The notes under the pieces were generated by a model, which was given only the letters and a program-made list of their open reading frames with translations, searched no databases and was not told the origin of the DNA. A program made the position numbers and the translations under genes. Positions 61,231 to 64,000 of a stretch of 64,000 bases of DNA are shown here, one piece after another. The DNA is from Yoonia sp034652275. GTDB lineage: Bacteria; Pseudomonadota; Alphaproteobacteria; Rhodobacterales; Rhodobacteraceae. Location: the NCBI RefSeq assembly GCF_034652275.1, contig NZ_JAXIWG010000004.1:310001-374000 (forward strand), read 5' to 3'. Positions within the stretch are counted from its first letter, which is position 1. Every line of letters begins with the position of its first letter.

Positions 61231-61656
61231 TTACCCCTTCGCCAGCATATCCAGCTGCCCGCGCATCCCGCCAAGGTCGTAGCCTGCCTGTGCGGTGGCC
61301 GCGATGATCGCGTCGGTCGGCATCTTGCCTGCTTGCCCCAGCGACCACACGATCGAGGACCGCGTGCCGGATGCGCAATAGGCAAGCGTCGGCCCCGACG
61401 AGGCGTCGGCTGCGGCCATCTGCGTATTGACCATCTCCATGTTCAGCCCCTGATGGGTCACGGGATTGATGGCAAAAGCGATCCCCGCCGCCTCGGCCGC
61501 GGCGCGGATGGCGTCGGCCTGATGCGAAGGGGGCACTTCGGCATCGGGCCGGTTGCAGATGATCGTGGTGAAACCGGCTGCGGCGATGGCGGGGATATCC
61601 GCCACATCAATCTGGGGCGAAACCGCGTAATCGGGGGTGATGTGTCGGATATCCAT
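61231..61656 (-). CDS. TIGR01244-type phosphatase/sulfur transferase (DUF442)
   Basis: 141 residues. A phosphatase-like fold with loop YCASGTRSSIVWSL (Cys and Arg of a CxxxxxR site) and IAAAGFTTIICNRPDAEVP. The family occurs with sulfide detoxification genes, either fused to or next to a persulfide dioxygenase-like beta-lactamase (Blh). Its place in the operon after that enzyme and the transporter pair supports a sulfur-transfer role. Confidence 0.9.
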   Translation of the reverse strand: MDIRHITPDYAVSPQIDVADIPAIAAAGFTTIICNRPDAEVPPSHQADAIRAAAEAAGIAFAINPVTHQGLNMEMVNTQMAAADASSGPTLAYCASGTRSSIVWSLGQAGKMPTDAIIAATAQAGYDLGGMRGQLDMLAKG

Positions 61657-61666
61657 GATCGTCCTC

Positions 61667-62098
61667 TTAAGTTGCTGGGATGGCGCGGTCGAAACGGACC
61701 CGCAGCCCCGGTGTCAGCATCATACCTGCCAGCATCGCGACCAGAAAGACAAGACCACCCGCGCCGCCATAGCTGAGCGAGGCAATCGCAGGCCCGGGGC
61801 ACAGCCCGGCCAGACCCCAGCCCGCGCCGAACATCGTCGATCCGATCACAAGGTTCCGCCCGATCCGCGGCTCGGGTGGTGTCGGAAAGGCCGCCGCCAG
61901 CACCGGCTTGCGCCCGATGGTGAACCGCCATGCGATCGCCATAGGGATGATCGCGCCGCCCATCACAAAGGCCAGCGTCGGGTCCCAGTCGCCGAAGACA
62001 TCCAGCCAGCCCTGCACCTTGGTGGTGTCGGTCATGCCCGAAATCAGCAGGCCCAGCCCGAAAATGCCGCCCGTCAGGAAAGAAACAAAAGCGCGCAT
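61667..62098 (-). CDS. YeeE/YedE-family sulfur transporter half (DUF6691)
   Basis: 143 residues with four or so helices: FVSFLTGGIFGLGLLISGMT, PALAFVM-like DPTLAFVMGGAI, MFGAGWGLAGLCPGPAIASL. The cysteine in GLCPGPA is the conserved thiol of the family, which carries thiosulfate or other sulfur species across the inner membrane. It pairs with the gene at 62098, both halves being one transporter. Overlap of one base. Confidence 0.92.
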   Translation of the reverse strand: MRAFVSFLTGGIFGLGLLISGMTDTTKVQGWLDVFGDWDPTLAFVMGGAIIPMAIAWRFTIGRKPVLAAAFPTPPEPRIGRNLVIGSTMFGAGWGLAGLCPGPAIASLSYGGAGGLVFLVAMLAGMMLTPGLRVRFDRAIPAT

Positions 62099-62523
62099 CA
62101 GATCACCCCCAGCACATGTTTGAACAGGACCATCGTCAGACCGCCTGCGCCGATATAGAACGCCGTCGCCACGATGCCCCGCAGCGACAGCCGCGAAATC
62201 CCGCAGACCCCGTGGCCTGAAGTGCAGCCATTGGCCAGCCGCGTGCCGATGCCTACCAAGAGGCCCGCCGCGATGATGACGATCCAGTTGCCGGTCAAGT
62301 GCGTTTCCGACCCTCCGATGGCCGCTGCGGCGATGGCGGGAACGAGGACCAGCCCCGCCAGCATCGCCGCACGTTCCTGCCAGTCACTGCGCCCGCTGCC
62401 ATCGACCAGCCCGCCGATGATGCCAGAGGCCCCCATGACGCGCCCGTTCACCAGCAGGAACAAGGCCCCTGCCATCCCGATCAGCCCGCCGCCGATCAGG
62501 CCCATGATCCAGTCTTGTTGCAT
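62098..62523 (-). CDS. YeeE/YedE-family sulfur transporter half
   Basis: 141 residues with four or so helices. GRVMGASGIIGGLVDG, RLANGCTSGHGVCGISRLSL is the hallmark of the family (cysteines in GCTSGHGVCG). The second half of the two-gene transporter. Twenty-three bases after the metallo-hydrolase. Confidence 0.93.
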   Translation of the reverse strand: MQQDWIMGLIGGGLIGMAGALFLLVNGRVMGASGIIGGLVDGSGRSDWQERAAMLAGLVLVPAIAAAAIGGSETHLTGNWIVIIAAGLLVGIGTRLANGCTSGHGVCGISRLSLRGIVATAFYIGAGGLTMVLFKHVLGVI

Positions 62524-62546
62524 TGTCTTTCCTTACTTTTTCACGA

Positions 62547-63410
62547 TCAAAGCTGGTTGATCGGCACTTTGAAATAGCGCGCGCCGTTGTCTTCAGGTTC
62601 GGGCAGGTTGCCTGCGCGCATGTTGGTCTGCAGCGATGGCAGGATCAGCCGGGGCATGCCCAGTTGTGCGTCGCGCGTGGTGCGCATCGACACGAAATCC
62701 TCCAGCGGTTTGCCCGCACCCACGTGGATATTCATCGCCTTCTGTTCACCCACCGTGGTTTCCCATGCGAATTCATCGCGGCCGGGGGCTTTGTAGTCAT
62801 GGCCCACGAAAATCCGTGTCTCGTCGGGCAGGGCGAGGATTTTCTGGATCGAATTGTAAAGATCCGTCGCCGACCCGCCGGGGAAATCGCAGCGCGCGGT
62901 GCCGAAATCGGGCATGAACAGCGTGTCGCCGACAAAGGCCGCATCGCCAACCACATAGGTCAGGCAGGCAGGCGTATGGCCGGGCGTGTGCAGCACATCG
63001 GCGCGCATCTGCCCGATGTGGAACGTGTCGCCTTCCTTGAACAGTGCGTCGAACTGCGACCCGTCGCGCTGGAATTCGGTGCCTTCGTTGAAGATCTTGC
63101 CAAATGTGTCCTGCACGATGGTGATATTGGACCCGATCCCGATCTTGCCGCCCAGATGCTGTTGCAGATAGGGGGCGGCAGACAGATGGTCGGCGTGCAC
63201 ATGGCTTTCGAGGATCCACGCGACCGTCAGCCCCTGATCCTTGACCCAAGCGATAATCGCGTCGGCCGAGGTCGTATCGGTGCGGCCTGCGGCGGGGTCG
63301 TAATCCAGCACGCTGTCAACAATCGCGCAGGCGCTACCCTGTGGTTCGCGCACCACGTAGGAAATCGTGTTGGTGGCTTCATCGAAGAAGGCTTTGACTT
63401 CTGGTTTCAT
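62547..63410 (-). CDS. Persulfide dioxygenase-like MBL-fold hydrolase (Blh/ETHE1 relative)
   Basis: 287 residues from the ATG at 63410, chosen for AAAGGAG upstream; 37 more open codons upstream cross the regulator's operator and are rejected. The metal site is ESHVHADHLSAA (His70, His72, Asp74, His75), followed by TPGHTPACLTY, FVGDTLFMPDFGTARCDFPG and FVGHDYKAPGRD. The TPGHTPACLTYVVGD and DFGTARCDFPGG motifs are those of persulfide dioxygenases, which oxidise glutathione persulfide to sulfite. It heads the operon with the transporter and phosphatase. Confidence 0.92.
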   Translation of the reverse strand: MKPEVKAFFDEATNTISYVVREPQGSACAIVDSVLDYDPAAGRTDTTSADAIIAWVKDQGLTVAWILESHVHADHLSAAPYLQQHLGGKIGIGSNITIVQDTFGKIFNEGTEFQRDGSQFDALFKEGDTFHIGQMRADVLHTPGHTPACLTYVVGDAAFVGDTLFMPDFGTARCDFPGGSATDLYNSIQKILALPDETRIFVGHDYKAPGRDEFAWETTVGEQKAMNIHVGAGKPLEDFVSMRTTRDAQLGMPRLILPSLQTNMRAGNLPEPEDNGARYFKVPINQL

Positions 63411-63451
63411 GTTGATTCTCCTTTGCAGACATATAATAAGGGTTCCTGAAA

Positions 63452-63471
63452 ACATTTCAATGTTGAAATGT
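63452..63471. promoter_or_regulatory. Operator palindrome between the sulfide operon and its regulator
   Basis: ACATTTCAA-TG-TTGAAATGT, perfect nine-base arms with a two-base centre. It lies between the divergent start codons at 63410 and 63498. On the minus strand TTGAAA (63455-63460) with TATTAT 16 bases on forms a good sigma-70 promoter whose -35 box is inside the palindrome. Binding of the ArsR-type protein here would shut off the operon. Confidence 0.82.
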
Positions 63472-63497
63472 GTAAAAAATGCGCGTAGGATGAGGCC

Positions 63498-63815
63498 ATG
63501 AGCCAAGCAATCGATTTTCAACTGGACCCGATGGATGCCGCAGCGAACGAGGCGGCGGACTTGCTCAAGGCGTTGTCCAATCCGGGGCGCCTGCGCATTT
63601 TGTGCGCCTTGGTGCCCGGTGAAATGTCCGTGGGCGAGCTCGAAACAGCCCTTGGCGCCAGCCAGTCCTATGTGTCAGGCCAGCTTTTGCGTTTGCGCAA
63701 CGAAGGTCTGGTATCGTGCACGCGTGACGGGCGCAGCATCCGCTATCAACTGGCGGACCCGCGTGTGCGCCCGCTCTTGGAACGCATCTACGAGATTTTC
63801 TGCCCCGCCGTGTAA
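63498..63815 (+). CDS. ArsR-family sulfide-responsive repressor (SqrR/BigR type)
   Basis: 105 residues. Winged helix: ALSNPGRLRILCALVPGEMS, VGELETALGASQSYVSGQL, LRLRNEGLVSCTRDGRSIRY. Cys36 and Cys102 are 66 residues apart, the same spacing as the redox pair Cys41/Cys107 of SqrR; a third Cys (74) is in the wing. Such proteins form an intramolecular polysulfide bridge and leave DNA. Its last 28 bases overlap the convergent acyl-CoA dehydrogenase gene. Confidence 0.93.
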   Translation: MSQAIDFQLDPMDAAANEAADLLKALSNPGRLRILCALVPGEMSVGELETALGASQSYVSGQLLRLRNEGLVSCTRDGRSIRYQLADPRVRPLLERIYEIFCPAV

Positions 63816-64000
63816 GCAGCAAGCTCCGCGCGGGCGACCTGCCTGCGGTGTACGGCATCCGGCCCGTCTGCCAGCCGCAAGGTGCGCAGATGCGTCCATT
63901 GCCGCGCGAGCGGCGTGTCCTGCGACACGCCCGCAGCCCCGAACATCTGCACCGCCATGTCGGTGATTTTCAGCGCCACGGCGGGGGCCACGACCTTGAT
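63788..64000 (-). CDS. Acyl-CoA dehydrogenase, C-terminal part (5' end outside window)
   Basis: The last 70 residues of a flavin-dependent acyl-CoA dehydrogenase: ITDMAVQMFGAAGVSQDTPL, then ARQWTHLRTLRLADGPDAVH (RR) is the conserved terminal helix bundle around the adenine of FAD. The frame stays open to the window edge. Convergent with the regulator gene, overlapping 28 bases. The substrate class cannot be told from this part; the DTPLARQWTHLRTLRLADGP form is that of the large FadE-like/phosphotransferase-linked subgroup. Confidence 0.9.
   Translation of the reverse strand: MKVVAPAVALKITDMAVQMFGAAGVSQDTPLARQWTHLRTLRLADGPDAVHRRQVARAELAAYTAGQKIS

Noticed and set aside
63463..63498. Leaderless transcript of the sulfide regulator (TTGAAA-N17-TAGGAT ending at the ATG)
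   Set aside because: The same bases form a normal ribosome site (AGGATGAGG), and the -10 match is weak; kept only as an alternative.
1..64000. Prophage, insertion sequence, integrase, CRISPR array, rRNA operon
   Set aside because: None of their proteins, terminal repeats or spaced repeats was seen. The only transferred-looking DNA is at 34004-34577 and the island in dnaG.

Overview
The window is ordinary chromosome of a GC-rich alphaproteobacterium, almost certainly a member of the Rhodobacteraceae (Roseobacter group). Pointers are the soxBDAG sarcosine oxidase operon, the ribBX form of riboflavin gene, mmcB behind a GTTC-N7-GTTC SOS box, a His tRNA without the extra G-1, a SAM-II riboswitch, the complex I accessory subunit NDUFA12, a SUV3-like helicase next to fdxA and carD, and a SqrR/BigR-type sulfide regulator. 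The DNA is densely coding. There is no rRNA, CRISPR array, insertion sequence or prophage.

Layout. 1-4636: sarcosine oxidase operon (soxB cut by the window edge). 4753-9338: dnaG-rpoD and a small secreted protein. 9446-17833: nrdR and the riboflavin genes ribD, ribE, ribBX, ribH with nusB, split by an antiparallel kpsS-kpsC capsule pair. 17956-19577: small membrane protein, a structured RNA (6S-like), a frameshifted miniature ORF, SOS-controlled mmcB and a small DUF protein. 19702-21904: tRNA-His, rluD, rpoH. 22035-28878: oxidoreductase, oligoendopeptidase F, a ligase-associated exonuclease plus ATP-dependent DNA ligase, a hydrolase and an SCP2 protein. 28935-33769: TPR protein, SUV3 helicase, S4 protein, fdxA, carD. 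34004-34577: two overlapping, compositionally odd ORFs. 34666-43730: purD, xseA, an AlkB-type monooxygenase, a lone NuoE-NuoF fusion, ftsY, a DMT transporter, ispZ, a PilZ protein. 43857-53690: SAM-II riboswitch and metZ, a TupA-like ATP-grasp, folE2, clpP-clpX, ridA, NDUFA12, a DUF2155 protein, and aat-accC-accB on the other strand. 53883-59602: an XRE regulator, a lone receiver, a small membrane protein and a symporter-type histidine kinase, then a FliM/FliN-like protein. 59739-63815: small conserved proteins and a divergent sulfide-detoxification locus with its regulator. 63788 to the end: the C-terminus of an acyl-CoA dehydrogenase.

The most interesting items are: the SAM-II aptamer joined to a terminator and a competing antiterminator; an XRE transcription factor carrying a histidine-kinase-like phosphoacceptor hairpin next to a receiver and a transporter-kinase; the strongly AT-rich island inside dnaG; the structured RNA at 18265-18435 and the frameshifted small gene beside it; the two odd ORFs between carD and purD; and a family of near-identical terminator cassettes spread over the window. 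All family assignments are by eye from protein motifs; no database search was run.
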